This document shows positions 45,146 to 55,850 of a DNA stretch of 64,000 nucleotides, in pieces. Numbering within the stretch: position 1 is the stretch's first letter; each line of letters starts with the position of its first letter. The stretch covers positions 1-64,000 of the forward strand of contig NZ_JAJFZK010000015.1 of assembly GCF_020731355.1 (NCBI RefSeq), given 5' to 3'. Below the pieces are notes generated by a model. The model had not been told where the DNA came from. It made no database searches and was given only the letters and a program-made list of their open reading frames with translations. The position numbers were made by a program, and so were the translations under genes. Source of the stretch: Bacillus sp. REN16. Its GTDB lineage: Bacteria > Bacillota > Bacilli > Bacillales > Bacillaceae_L.

Positions 45146-45817
<672 letters not shown>

Positions 45818-46564
45818 TTGATTATTTGTAAGTCACCAAGAGAAATTGAAATAATGCGCGAAGCAGGTAAAATCGTTGCATTGACTCACCAAGAATTACA
45901 AAAGTATATTACTCCGGGGATTTCAACGAAAGAACTGGATACAATTGCTGAAAAGTTTATACGTGGATATAATGCAATTCCTTCCTTTAAAGGGTATAAT
46001 GGTTTTCGCGGCAGTATCTGTACATCTGTTAGTGAAGAGCTGGTACACGGTATACCGGGTGATCGCATCTTACAAGATGGAGATATAATTAGTATTGATA
46101 TCGGTGCTGAGTATAATGGTTATCATGGTGATTCAGCTTGGACTTATCCGGTAGGCAAAATACATGCGGAAAATCAGAAACTTCTAGAAGTAACGGAAGA
46201 ATCCCTTTATCGAGGATTAGAAGAAGCAAAGCCTGGTGAGCGTCTTTCAAACATTTCTCATGCAATCCAAGTATATGTCGAGGCTCACGGTTTTTCGATT
46301 GTTCGAGAATATGTTGGTCACGGTGTAGGCAAAGAATTACATGAGGAACCGCAAATTCCACATTATGGTCCTCCTAATAAGGGACCACGTTTAAAACCAG
46401 GAATGGTACTTGCCGTTGAACCGATGGTAAATGCAGGTAGTCGATACGTGAAGACGTTAGCAGATAACTGGACTGTTGTAACAGTCGATGGCAAAACGTG
46501 TGCGCATTTTGAACATACGATTGCTATTACAGAAACAGGGTATGAGATCTTAACAAAATTGTAA
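45818..46564 (+). CDS. map: Map, methionine aminopeptidase type I
   Basis: Map removes N-terminal methionine from nascent proteins. The 248-residue enzyme has the metal ligands in [39 protein letters not shown] and FEHTIAIT. It starts with TTG directly after the adk stop, using GGGGGAT inside adk. The stop is followed in frame by the remnant of a KOW-domain gene. Confidence 0.97.
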   Translation: MIICKSPREIEIMREAGKIVALTHQELQKYITPGISTKELDTIAEKFIRGYNAIPSFKGYNGFRGSICTSVSEELVHGIPGDRILQDGDIISIDIGAEYNGYHGDSAWTYPVGKIHAENQKLLEVTEESLYRGLEEAKPGERLSNISHAIQVYVEAHGFSIVREYVGHGVGKELHEEPQIPHYGPPNKGPRLKPGMVLAVEPMVNAGSRYVKTLADNWTVVTVDGKTCAHFEHTIAITETGYEILTKL

Positions 46565-46700
46565 GGCACAAACCCTATTCATGAGAATAACATTCATCTA
46601 ATTTTTGATTACGTATCTCCGGAAGTTCAGAGCAGTATTAAAGAAACTGGTCGATGACAAACGTAGAGTAATGTTTGTGCGTATCGAAGTTTGTCAATGA
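46565..46700 (+). pseudogene. Remnant of KOW-domain RNA-binding protein gene (YbzG-type)
   Basis: In B. subtilis a small KOW-domain protein gene lies between map and infA. Here the frame right after the map stop reads NNIHLIFDYVSPEVQSSIKE and then TGR before a TGA at 46655. The +1 frame continues DDKRRVMFV up to 46700. From memory, the C-terminal part of the intact protein has a closely similar SPEV...ETGRVTNGKLRF sequence. The N-terminal KOW half is gone and a frameshift breaks the rest. No start codon or ribosome binding site remains. Confidence 0.6.
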
Positions 46701-46735
46701 GCAAGTTACTGATTTGAAGAAGGGAGAACATTCCA

Positions 46736-46954
46736 ATGGCGAAAGACGATGTAATTGAAGTTGAAGGTACTGTTGCTGAGACATTACCTAATGCAATGTT
46801 TAAAGTTGAATTAGAGAATGGTCATACTGTTTTGGCCCATGTTTCTGGTAAAATTCGCATGCACTTTATTCGTATTTTACCCGGAGACAAGGTTACGGTT
46901 GAATTATCACCTTATGACTTGACTCGCGGTAGGATTACGTACCGTTTTAAATAA
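46736..46954 (+). CDS. infA: InfA, translation initiation factor IF-1
   Basis: This 72-residue S1/OB-fold protein blocks the A site during initiation. It starts [20 protein letters not shown] and has [28 protein letters not shown] precedes the ATG. Its usual upstream neighbour is degraded here, leaving a 171-base gap to map. Confidence 0.98.
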   Translation: MAKDDVIEVEGTVAETLPNAMFKVELENGHTVLAHVSGKIRMHFIRILPGDKVTVELSPYDLTRGRITYRFK

Positions 46955-46983
46955 ATGCGCTCCGAACTATCAAGGAGGTTTGA

Positions 46984-47100
<117 letters not shown>

Positions 47101-47123
47101 TAAATAAGGAGGTGTACGTCTAA

Positions 47124-47489
<366 letters not shown>

Positions 47490-47508
47490 TAAGGGAGGTA
47501 ATGGATAA

Positions 47509-47898
<390 letters not shown>

Positions 47899-48184
47899 TT
47901 TATTTATACATTTGACAGGACGTATTTGATCTTTTCTGTATAAGATTTATGATCCATGGCTATAATGGATTAATGGGTTTTGGTAAACTTTTTTACTCTT
48001 ATAAGTGTAACAACGGCGTGAGTGAGGCTGATTCACGAATCGCTTTTGTTTGTTTATAAGTTCTTTACAGAATGAATCGAGTTGTTGTTGTGCACAGATA
48101 GGGAACTTAACTATTGGGAATTTCGGTTAGACGCTTTGATCATAGTCTAGCCGAGGTTTCGACGTTTTGAAGGAGGGTTTATAA
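47899..48184 (+). promoter_or_regulatory. rpoA upstream gap with hairpin
   Basis: No gene is seen here. TTGACA at 47912-47917 has no -10 box at 17 or 18 bases; the nearest candidates are TGTATA at 19 or TATAAG at 21 bases, so a promoter is only possible. A 9-bp hairpin, CGGTTAGAC with GTCTAGCCG (48124-48153), lies just before the rpoA ribosome binding site and lacks a T run. Confidence 0.35.
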
Positions 48185-49129
48185 ATGATCGAAATTGAAA
48201 AACCAAAAATCGAAACGGTTGAAATCAACGAAGATGCCAAATACGGTAAATTCGTCGTCGAGCCACTTGAGCGTGGATATGGAACTACTTTGGGTAACTC
48301 CTTACGTCGTATCCTATTATCTTCTCTTCCTGGTGCCGCTGTAACGTCTATCCAAATAGATGGGGTACTGCATGAATTCTCAACAATCGAAGGCGTCGTC
48401 GAAGATGTAACATCTATTATCTTAAATGTGAAGAAATTAGCACTCAAAATCTACTCTGATGAAGAAAAGACTCTTGAGATTGATGTTCAAGGTGAAGGTC
48501 CGGTAAAAGCTTCCGATATCACTCATGACAGTGATGTTGAAATCTTAAACCCAGATCTGCACATTGCAACTCTTGCTAAGGACGCACATTTTCGTGTGAG
48601 ATTTACTGCGAAGCGTGGACGAGGATATACTCCAGCCGATGCAAATAAGCGTGAAGATCGACCAATCGGTGTAATCCCGATTGACTCAATCTATACTCCA
48701 GTTTCACGTGTTAACTACCAAGTTGAAAAAACACGTGTTGGACAGGTCGCGAACTTTGACAAACTGACTTTTGATGTTTGGACAGACGGCAGTACTGGTC
48801 CAAAAGAAGCGATTGCACTGGGTGCGAAAATCCTTACAGAACATTTAAATATTTTTGTAGGATTAACGGATGAAGCTCAAAATGCAGAAATTATGGTTGA
48901 AAAAGAAGAGGATCAAAAAGAGAAAGTCCTCGAAATGACAATTGAAGAGTTAGATCTCTCAGTTCGTTCATATAACTGCTTAAAGAGAGCAGGAATCAAT
49001 ACGGTTCAAGAGCTTGCTCACAAAACTGAAGAAGATATGATGAAGGTACGAAACCTTGGTCGTAAATCTTTAGAAGAAGTGAAGGCTAAACTAGAAGAGC
49101 TTGGTCTAGGCTTACGTAAAGATGACTGA
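48185..49129 (+). CDS. rpoA: RpoA, RNA polymerase alpha subunit
   Basis: The 314-residue alpha subunit nucleates polymerase assembly. The N-terminal domain has [20 protein letters not shown] for dimerisation. After a short acidic linker, the C-terminal domain has the helix-hairpin-helix surface [19 protein letters not shown] and [19 protein letters not shown] that contacts UP elements and activators. GAAGGAGGG precedes the ATG. Confidence 0.99.
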   Translation: MIEIEKPKIETVEINEDAKYGKFVVEPLERGYGTTLGNSLRRILLSSLPGAAVTSIQIDGVLHEFSTIEGVVEDVTSIILNVKKLALKIYSDEEKTLEIDVQGEGPVKASDITHDSDVEILNPDLHIATLAKDAHFRVRFTAKRGRGYTPADANKREDRPIGVIPIDSIYTPVSRVNYQVEKTRVGQVANFDKLTFDVWTDGSTGPKEAIALGAKILTEHLNIFVGLTDEAQNAEIMVEKEEDQKEKVLEMTIEELDLSVRSYNCLKRAGINTVQELAHKTEEDMMKVRNLGRKSLEEVKAKLEELGLGLRKDD

Positions 49130-49199
49130 CTCGATTTGAATTATGCGAATTAGAGGCGTCTTTCTCACACGTTCAGTCATACTTGTTACAAGAGCCTAG

Positions 49200-49607
<408 letters not shown>

Positions 49608-49618
49608 TTTTTTTCTTT

Positions 49619-49658
49619 AAGGGCGGGACAGTTTTCTAAACTGGTCTAAGCCCTTTTT
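49619..49658 (+). terminator. Intrinsic terminator after rplQ
   Basis: AAGGGC pairs with GCCCTT, enclosing an inner CAGTTT/AAACTG stem, followed by TTTTTATTTT. It ends the rpsJ-rplQ cluster. Confidence 0.75.
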
Positions 49659-49783
49659 ATTTTACGTTCATTATTTTTCGAAAAAGATAGAATTATCTAC
49701 GAATAGTATTTTACTCTCCTAATGAATGCACACAATATATGAAAACTTCTCCTGAAATATTGGAGTAACGCGTTCTTATTCCC

Positions 49784-49812
49784 TTGACAGATACGGAAGA
49801 AACGAATAATTT
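49784..49812 (+). promoter_or_regulatory. SigA-type promoter of ecfA1A2T-truA
   Basis: TTGACA (49784-49789), a 17-base spacer and TAATTT (49807-49812) lie 80 bases before ecfA1 in a gap of 269 bases that otherwise holds only the rplQ terminator. Confidence 0.7.
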
Positions 49813-49891
49813 TGAAGATAGTAAGTTGAGATGCGAAAAGTTTTATTTCTATGGAAATAATGTCGATTGTCGATAGATGGGTGGGATGAGG

Positions 49892-50731
49892 ATGAGTGAC
49901 AACCTTTTAGTTGTTGATCAGATTAGCTATAAATATGCAGATAACACGAGGTTCGCATTGGAAAATCTATCATTCTCTGTTCAAAAAGGAGAATGGCTTG
50001 CGATTGTTGGTCATAATGGCTCTGGGAAATCTACATTAGCTCGAATCCTAAATGGTCTATTGTTGCCCCAAACCGGGAGTGTAACCATTGAAGGGGTACA
50101 GCTAAATGAAGAGTCGATTTGGGATATTCGAAAGAAAATCGGAATGGTGTTTCAGAATCCGGATAACCAATTTGTTGGAACAACAGTAAAGGATGATATT
50201 GCTTTCGGGATGGAAAACAACGGAATTCCCCGCGATACGATGATGTCCCGAATAGAAAGAGTAATTGATATGGTCAAGATGCGTGAATTTCTAGAACATG
50301 AGCCACATCAACTCTCAGGCGGTCAAAAGCAAAGGGTTGCGATTGCGGGCGTTCTGGCTGTTCAGCCTGATCTCATCATCTTAGATGAAGCAACATCCAT
50401 GTTGGATCCGATTGGCCGTACAGAGGTATTAGAAACGATAAGGGAAATCAAAAATGAGAGTCAAATCACAGTTATGTCAATTACCCATGATTTAGAGGAA
50501 GCAGCTAGAGCTGATCGATTGATTGTAATGAATCAAGGACAATTATTTGCAGAGGGGAAACCCGAGGACATTTTTGCATTGGATGATAAGCTAGTCGAAA
50601 TCGGACTAGACTTGCCGTTTTCTGTAAAGGTATCTAAAAAACTGCGAGCGATCGGGGTTCCTCTTTCTAAGAATCATATTACAGAAGAAGGTTTGGTGAA
50701 TGAGTTATGGACATTACAATCGAAAAACTAG
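49892..50731 (+). CDS. ecfA1: EcfA1, energy-coupling factor ATPase
   Basis: EcfA1 is one of two ATPases in the shared ECF module that powers vitamin and metal uptake by separate S components. The 279-residue protein has Walker A GHNGSGKST near residue 42, the Q-loop MVFQNPDNQFVG, signature LSGGQKQR and Walker B LIILDEATSMLD. ATG 49892 is preferred to upstream ATGs at 49877 and 49886 because GGGTGG fits it best. It overlaps ecfA2 by 25 bases. Confidence 0.95.
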   Translation: MSDNLLVVDQISYKYADNTRFALENLSFSVQKGEWLAIVGHNGSGKSTLARILNGLLLPQTGSVTIEGVQLNEESIWDIRKKIGMVFQNPDNQFVGTTVKDDIAFGMENNGIPRDTMMSRIERVIDMVKMREFLEHEPHQLSGGQKQRVAIAGVLAVQPDLIILDEATSMLDPIGRTEVLETIREIKNESQITVMSITHDLEEAARADRLIVMNQGQLFAEGKPEDIFALDDKLVEIGLDLPFSVKVSKKLRAIGVPLSKNHITEEGLVNELWTLQSKN

Positions 50732-51582
50732 AGCATCGCTACCAGATTCGTTCACCTTTTGAAAGACTAGCTCTATATGATGTTAATGCGAATATTAAGT
50801 CAGGTTCATACACGGCTGTCATTGGTCATACAGGTTCAGGGAAGTCGACGATTCTGCAGCATTTAAATGGCCTCTTACAGCCAACTTCTGGTTCGATTGC
50901 AATAGGTGAGCGTACGATCACTTCGAAGCAAAAAGAAAAAAATCTTAAGCCTCTTCGAAAGAATGTCGGGGTCGTCTTTCAATTTCCTGAACACCAGTTG
51001 TTTGAGGAAACAGTAGAGAAGGATATTTGTTTTGGTCCACTAAATTTTGGTGTTCCATTAGATGAAGCAAAAGAAAGAGCAAAGCGGACAATCAAAATGG
51101 TCGGTCTTTCAGAAGAATATTTAACGAAATCTCCTTTTGATCTAAGTGGCGGTCAAATGAGACGGGTTGCGATTGCTGGAATTCTGGCTATGAACCCACA
51201 AGTATTAGTTTTGGACGAGCCTACTGCGGGACTAGATCCACGAGGTCGATTTGAAATCATGGAAATGTTTTATAAGCTTCATAAAGAACGGGGACTTACA
51301 ACAGTTCTTGTAACCCATAGCATGGAAGATGCTTCCCGATATGCTGATCAAATTCTTGTGATGGAAAAAGGGACAATTAAATTTCAAGGCAGTCCAGTTG
51401 AGATTTTCTCAAACCCTGAGCAAGTTCTGCATTTAGGGTTGGATGTTCCGGAAGCAGTAAGACTTAAAGGGTTGCTTGAAGAAAAATTAGGCATAGAAAT
51501 CCCAAGTTCGGCTAGTCTGTCTGTCGATGAGATAGTCTCTTATGTTGGGGCAGCGCTAAAAGGTGAGGGGGCTCGTCAATGA
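50707..51582 (+). CDS. ecfA2: EcfA2, energy-coupling factor ATPase
   Basis: This is the second ATPase of the ECF transporter module, forming a heterodimer with EcfA1. The 291-residue product has Walker A GHTGSGKST, Q-loop VVFQFPEHQLFE, signature LSGGQMRR and Walker B VLVLDEPTAGLD. Its start lies inside ecfA1 and its stop overlaps ecfT as ATGA, so all three are coupled. Confidence 0.96.
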   Translation: MDITIEKLEHRYQIRSPFERLALYDVNANIKSGSYTAVIGHTGSGKSTILQHLNGLLQPTSGSIAIGERTITSKQKEKNLKPLRKNVGVVFQFPEHQLFEETVEKDICFGPLNFGVPLDEAKERAKRTIKMVGLSEEYLTKSPFDLSGGQMRRVAIAGILAMNPQVLVLDEPTAGLDPRGRFEIMEMFYKLHKERGLTTVLVTHSMEDASRYADQILVMEKGTIKFQGSPVEIFSNPEQVLHLGLDVPEAVRLKGLLEEKLGIEIPSSASLSVDEIVSYVGAALKGEGARQ

Positions 51583-52370
51583 ACATTATTATAGGTCGCT
51601 ATATACCGGGTAACTCCCCCCTGCATCGAATGGATCCAAGGGCTAAGCTATTACTTATTTTCTTTTATGTGTTTATTGTCTTTATCGCGAATTCGGTTCT
51701 TACCTATGCTTTATTGGGAATTTATACTTTAACGATTGTTTTATTAACAAAGGTTCCTATACGCTATATTCTTTCTGGATTAAAACCGATTTTATGGGTT
51801 ATTCTTTTCACCTTCATCCTTCATATCTTTCTAACGAAAGAAGGTGACCTACTTGTTGATTTAGGTTGGCTTAAAATTTATGAGGGTGGCGTAACACAGG
51901 GGATTTTTATCTCATTACGGCTATTATATTTAATTATTATGACGACAATATTAACATTAACTAGTACACCAATCGAGATTACTGATGGCATGGAAAGTTT
52001 ATTAGCCCCATTTAAAAAAATCGGTCTGCCTACCCATGAACTTGCGCTAATGATGTCGATTTCGCTTCGTTTTATTCCGACATTAATGCAGGAGACAGAG
52101 AAGATTATGAAGGCCCAGGCTGCAAGAGGTGTCGAATTTACGAGTGGACCAATAAAGGATCGCATGAAGGCGATTGTACCATTATTAATTCCGTTGTTTA
52201 TCAGTTCATTTAAACGAGCGGAGGAACTTGCAATTGCTATGGAAGCAAGAGGCTATCGGGGTGGAGAAGGACGGACTAAGATGCGCTTATTACAGTGGAG
52301 AGGTCTCGATACACTTATGCTTGTGCTGCTACTTGTAACAGCAGCAATACTATTTTTATTACGTGGATAG
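51579..52370 (+). CDS. ecfT: EcfT, energy-coupling factor transmembrane scaffold
   Basis: EcfT couples the EcfA dimer to exchangeable S components. The 263-residue protein has about five to six transmembrane segments and the two coupling-helix motifs AARGVEF and EARGYRG in its cytoplasmic part. No S component gene lies nearby, consistent with a group II (shared) ECF system. truA follows 9 bases later. Confidence 0.95.
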   Translation: MNIIIGRYIPGNSPLHRMDPRAKLLLIFFYVFIVFIANSVLTYALLGIYTLTIVLLTKVPIRYILSGLKPILWVILFTFILHIFLTKEGDLLVDLGWLKIYEGGVTQGIFISLRLLYLIIMTTILTLTSTPIEITDGMESLLAPFKKIGLPTHELALMMSISLRFIPTLMQETEKIMKAQAARGVEFTSGPIKDRMKAIVPLLIPLFISSFKRAEELAIAMEARGYRGGEGRTKMRLLQWRGLDTLMLVLLLVTAAILFLLRG

Positions 52371-52379
52371 AGGGTTAAA

Positions 52380-53132
52380 ATGAATCGGTACAAATGCATC
52401 ATTTCGTATGATGGAACCCGGTTTTCAGGGTACCAGGTCCAACCGAATAAACGAACCGTTCAATCGGAATTTGAACAGGCTTTACAGAAAATGCATAAAG
52501 GCGAACAGATGAAAATTGTCGCATCAGGCCGTACCGATGCAACAGTGCACGCCCTGGGGCAGGTTATTCATTTTGATTCACCTTTATCGATTCCTGGTGA
52601 AGGATGGATAAAAGCCTTGAATTCGGTGCTTCCCGATGACATCCGAGTGCGTTCGGCGGAAATGGCGGCGCCAGACTTCCATGCACGGTTTGATGTGAAG
52701 GCAAAGGAATACCGGTATCGTTTATTGATCAGTAAGGAACCGGACGTTTTTAAGCGTCATTACACGTATCATTATCCATATCCACTTAATCTTCAGGCAA
52801 TGAAAGAGGCTGCTGATCTATTAGTGGGCACACATGATTTTACGAGTTTTTGTGCTTCAAAGACGGAAGTGCAGGATAAGGTTCGTACCATCTACCAGAT
52901 AAAAATTGAAAAACTTGACGATGAACTCATTTTTTCGTTTGTCGGTAATGGTTTTTTGTATAATATGGTAAGAATTCTAGTAGGGACTTTACTTGAGGTT
53001 GGAAGCAGCAAAAAAGACGTAAGGATAATTGATTCTATTCTGACTGGGAAAGACCGATCTCTTGCAGGAAAGACTGCCCCAGGCCAGGGATTATGCCTAT
53101 GGCAGGTGTTTTATGAAGAATGGAAGGAATAG
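52380..53132 (+). CDS. truA: TruA, tRNA pseudouridine(38-40) synthase
   Basis: TruA isomerises uridines 38-40 in the tRNA anticodon stem. The 250-residue protein has the catalytic aspartate in [14 protein letters not shown] near residue 53, the start [16 protein letters not shown], and the C-terminal [16 protein letters not shown]. It is probably co-transcribed with the ECF genes. Confidence 0.97.
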   Translation: MNRYKCIISYDGTRFSGYQVQPNKRTVQSEFEQALQKMHKGEQMKIVASGRTDATVHALGQVIHFDSPLSIPGEGWIKALNSVLPDDIRVRSAEMAAPDFHARFDVKAKEYRYRLLISKEPDVFKRHYTYHYPYPLNLQAMKEAADLLVGTHDFTSFCASKTEVQDKVRTIYQIKIEKLDDELIFSFVGNGFLYNMVRILVGTLLEVGSSKKDVRIIDSILTGKDRSLAGKTAPGQGLCLWQVFYEEWKE

Positions 53133-53177
53133 GAAAAGAAAAATTCTCATAACAACTAATCCTGGTGTAACATTTTC

Positions 53178-53206
53178 TTGACATTGCTTCTTAAAAGTTA
53201 TATTAT
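53178..53206 (+). promoter_or_regulatory. SigA-type promoter of rplM-rpsI
   Basis: TTGACA (53178-53183), a 17-base spacer and TATTAT (53201-53206) lie upstream of the L13 leader hairpin. Confidence 0.8.
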
Positions 53207-53213
53207 ATCTTAG

Positions 53214-53260
53214 GTATGATATTTAAACCCCACGTTAAAGCCCCGGAACTTTAATCGTGA
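53214..53260 (+). promoter_or_regulatory. L13 leader
   Basis: CACGTTAAAG pairs with CTTTAATCGTG around CCCCGGAA (53231-53259), with a single bulged T. Its position directly upstream of rplM and its form fit the Firmicutes L13 leader, an autoregulatory RNA. The 5' boundary is approximate. Confidence 0.65.
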
Positions 53261-53303
53261 TTAAATACAATATGAAACGTTATTGAAATTAGGAGGGAAA
53301 CTC

Positions 53304-53741
53304 ATGCGTACAACATTTATGGCTAATGCTAATAATATAGAGCGCAAATGGTATGTTGTAGATGCTGAAGGTAAAACTTTAGGTCGTTTATCAACTGAAG
53401 TTGCAACATTACTTCGTGGAAAACACAAACCAACTTTTACACCACATGTTGACACTGGTGATAATGTGATCATTATTAATGCTGAAAAAATCGAATTAAC
53501 AGGTAACAAATTACACGATAAGATTTACTACCGTCACAGCCAATTCCCTGGCGGATTAAAATCAAGAACTGCATTAGAAATGCGCACAAACTATCCAACA
53601 AAAATGCTTGAACTTGCAATTAAAGGAATGCTTCCAAAAGGTTCTCTTGGTCGTCAAATGTTCAAGAAATTGCATGTTTACGCTGGAAGCGAACATCCAC
53701 ATCAAGCACAACAACCTGAAGTATTCGAACTTCGCGGTTAA
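53304..53741 (+). CDS. rplM: Ribosomal protein L13 (uL13)
   Basis: This 145-residue early-assembly 50S protein has [19 protein letters not shown] and [19 protein letters not shown]. The ATG at 53304 follows AGGAGGG and gives [16 protein letters not shown]; the longer frame from 53283 has no binding site. It pairs with rpsI and is expected to feed back on the L13 leader. Confidence 0.97.
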   Translation: MRTTFMANANNIERKWYVVDAEGKTLGRLSTEVATLLRGKHKPTFTPHVDTGDNVIIINAEKIELTGNKLHDKIYYRHSQFPGGLKSRTALEMRTNYPTKMLELAIKGMLPKGSLGRQMFKKLHVYAGSEHPHQAQQPEVFELRG

Positions 53742-53761
53742 TTATTAAGGAGGGTATTAAT

Positions 53762-54154
53762 TTGGCACAGGTACAATATTATGGCACTGGTCGTCGTAAA
53801 AGCTCTGTTGCACGTGTACGTTTAGTTCCTGGCGACGGACGCATTGTAATCAACGGTCGTGACATTGCAGAGTATATTCCATTTGAAGCTTTAAGAGAAG
53901 TTGTTAAACAACCTCTAAATGCTACTGAAACTTTAGGAAACTATGACGTTCTTGTTAACGTTAATGGTGGAGGATACACTGGTCAAGCTGGCGCAATCCG
54001 TCACGGTATCGCTCGTGCGTTACTACAAGCAGACCCTGAATTCCGTCCATCTTTAAAATCAGCTGGTCTATTAACACGTGACCCACGTATGAAAGAACGT
54101 AAAAAATACGGACTTAAAGGCGCTCGTCGTGCACCTCAGTTCTCAAAACGTTAA
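53762..54154 (+). CDS. rpsI: Ribosomal protein S9 (uS9)
   Basis: The C-terminal tail of this 130-residue protein (RRAPQFSKR) reaches the P-site tRNA. It starts at TTG after AAGGAGGG and reads [20 protein letters not shown]. It is the last ribosomal gene of the window and is followed by a terminator. Confidence 0.97.
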   Translation: MAQVQYYGTGRRKSSVARVRLVPGDGRIVINGRDIAEYIPFEALREVVKQPLNATETLGNYDVLVNVNGGGYTGQAGAIRHGIARALLQADPEFRPSLKSAGLLTRDPRMKERKKYGLKGARRAPQFSKR

Positions 54155-54171
54155 TATTTACGTTTCAAAGG

Positions 54172-54199
54172 CTCTCAATCAATTGGTTGGGGGTTTTTT
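54172..54199 (+). terminator. Intrinsic terminator after rpsI
   Basis: CTCTCAATC pairs with GGTTGGGGG (with G·T pairs) around AATT, followed by six T residues. Confidence 0.8.
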
Positions 54200-54204
54200 G
54201 TATT

Positions 54205-54450
54205 TGAAAAATTCTTTGACCACAGATGTTGACCGGGGAAACAGTAAAAGTAAAATTAACGGAGATTTTCCGTTTAAATACAGAATGGAACCTATTTTAT
54301 GGAGATTAAGGAGAGCTTTTCGTACCAAGTAAGTAAAAATCCACTATTCATGAATTTCTTGAGTTAATAGTCGGACTATCTCCGTTTAATTAAGCTTTTT
54401 TCAGTGACTTTTCCTTTTTAAGGGAAATTTCTCCGACAATTTTTCTAGGG
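54205..54450. repeat. CGGA/TCCG palindromic repeat cluster (family R3, copy B)
   Basis: Units such as AACGGAGATTTTCCGTT, TAATAGTCGGACTATCTCCG and AAGGGAAATTTCTCCGAC recall the cluster at 172-305. The rest of the 54200-54772 gap contains one further hairpin (GGGCTGTC with GATAGCCC, 54491-54521, no T run) and the promoter candidate of the next gene. A short open frame at 54129-54332 crosses the rpsI end, the terminator and this repeat and is not a credible gene. Confidence 0.45.
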
Positions 54451-54716
54451 TAAAAAAGGTTGGGTTATATTTGCACCTTCTTAGAATTATGGGCTGTCAC
54501 TCGGACAGTACGGGATAGCCCTTCGATAGACTATAAGTCCTAATCAAGCTGGCATAGCAACATTCCCAATGTGTTCAATGATCTTTTTAAATACTCTCTT
54601 TATTTACCAGTCTTTTTTTAAAATCGAAGTTTGTATAGAATTCAAACTAATTATAAAATAGTAGTGATAACTAAAAAAAGTAATTAATGTTAATCCGTTT
54701 CTTTTATAGGATTTAT

Positions 54717-54742
54717 GTATCAAATTAAGGTACGATGGGTAT
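54717..54742 (+). promoter_or_regulatory. Possible sigma-B type promoter
   Basis: GTATCA (54717-54722), a 14-base spacer and GGGTAT (54737-54742) resemble the sigma-B consensus GTTTAA-N12-15-GGGTAT, with a perfect -10 and four of six -35 positions. It lies 31 bases before the start of the squalene/phytoene-synthase-like gene. Confidence 0.35.
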
Positions 54743-54772
54743 AGACAGATTTATTTTTGGAGGTAAAGAAGA

Positions 54773-55585
54773 ATGAGTGGGTTTCCTAAGGATGCAATTC
54801 GTATTTTAAAAGAGACGAGTCGTACATTTTATATTCCGATTACGTTTTTGCAGAAGGAGTTAAAGCATTCGGTTGCATCTGCTTATTTGGTATTTCGGGC
54901 AATTGATGAAATTGAAGATCATGAAAACGTGGACAATGATGTAAAACACACGATCTTAATGCAAGTGGCTGATTTATTCAACCAACCATTTGATAGCGAA
55001 GAATATGTAAAAATACTGGGACCAACAAAGGATCAAATGCCTGAAGTGACACTTCGGCTAGGAGATTGGCTACGTGCTTGTCCAAAGGATGCCCAGCCAA
55101 TCGTTATGAGATCTGCTTATGAAATGGCATCTGGTATGGCGAAATGGTCAAAAGCAAATTGGAATATCCGTACACGTGAAGATTTGGATGACTATACATA
55201 TTACGTTGCAGGACTTGTTGGAGTCATGCTTTCGGACCTGTGGGAGCTGTATGGCGGGGAAAAAACGGATCGGGAACTTGCCATTGGTTATGGACGCGGG
55301 CTGCAGGCCGTTAATATTTTGCGCAATGAGAAGGAAGACTTGGATGAACGTGGTGTAAGCTTTGTACCTGATGGCTGGAATCGTGAGGAGCTATTTAAAT
55401 ATGCAGAAGAAAATCTCGCGAAGGCAGATGAGTATATGACACATCTCAAAAAGAGAAGCATTATCTTATTCTGTCGTCTGCCGCTTGCCCTAGCTCATAA
55501 AACGTTAAAAGCATTGAAAGAGGGAAGAGAAAAAATTACTCGTGCTGAAGTAGAACAAACGGTGGAAGAAGTGCAAACGAATTGA
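54773..55585 (+). CDS. Squalene/phytoene synthase family protein
   Basis: The 270-residue protein has the trans-isoprenyl head-to-head synthase fold. The first aspartate-rich motif is FRAIDEIEDHEN near residue 46. The second motif region is AVNILRNEKEDLDERGVSF near residue 184, where most family members have D at the position of the N in RNEKED. YYVAGLVGVML around residue 143 matches the conserved Y-V-A-G block. The product could be squalene, phytoene or a related C30/C40 chain, or a phosphatase activity as reported for B. subtilis YisP; sequence alone does not decide. GGAGG precedes the ATG. The IPP isomerase gene follows after a repeat. Confidence 0.8.
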   Translation: MSGFPKDAIRILKETSRTFYIPITFLQKELKHSVASAYLVFRAIDEIEDHENVDNDVKHTILMQVADLFNQPFDSEEYVKILGPTKDQMPEVTLRLGDWLRACPKDAQPIVMRSAYEMASGMAKWSKANWNIRTREDLDDYTYYVAGLVGVMLSDLWELYGGEKTDRELAIGYGRGLQAVNILRNEKEDLDERGVSFVPDGWNREELFKYAEENLAKADEYMTHLKKRSIILFCRLPLALAHKTLKALKEGREKITRAEVEQTVEEVQTN

Positions 55586-55700
55586 TTCTTGTTTATACAG
55601 GGATTGGTGATGCAGAATCTATCGTCCTTTTAGAATTTTAACTTTAATCATGCAGCAATTTCCTACTTCTATATGTGGGGATGAATGCAAATAGAGTATA

Positions 55701-55831
55701 CAATTCAGTCGGGGTTCAAACTTCGCCTGAATAAAGTTAAGCCTCCGGCGGATGCCACAGATTTTCAAAGGTAATTTTTCGAGCAAGCACGAAAAAATCT
55801 GGGCACAAATACGCCAAGGCGCATTTGATTA
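55701..55831. repeat. Repeat R1, form with partial central deletion
   Basis: The left hairpin ATTCAGTCGGGGTT pairs with AACTTCGCCTGAAT (13 of 14 positions including two G·T), then AAGTTAAGCCTCCGGCGG and ATGCCACAGATTTTCAAAGG as in copy 2. The central block is missing, and the right hairpin arms CAAATACGCC and GGCGCATTTG end the element just before the fni ribosome binding site. The remaining 115 bases between the synthase-like gene and this repeat hold nothing recognisable. Confidence 0.8.
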
Positions 55832-55850
55832 ATAAGGGCAGGTGTTGGTG

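Noticed and set aside
53231-53259. GTTAAAGCC before rplM looks like another copy of repeat R1
   Set aside because: Only nine bases match, and the segment forms its own CACGTTAAAG/CTTTAATCGTG hairpin fitting an L13 leader; none of the other R1 blocks follow.
54129-54332. Open frame of 67 codons after rpsI
   Set aside because: It begins inside rpsI, crosses the terminator and the R3 repeat, has no ribosome binding site and no recognisable protein features.
54491-54521. GGGCTGTC/GATAGCCC hairpin as a terminator or riboswitch
   Set aside because: No T run follows and the segment matches no leader class I can recognise; alternative pairing (CTGTC/GACAG) is equally good.
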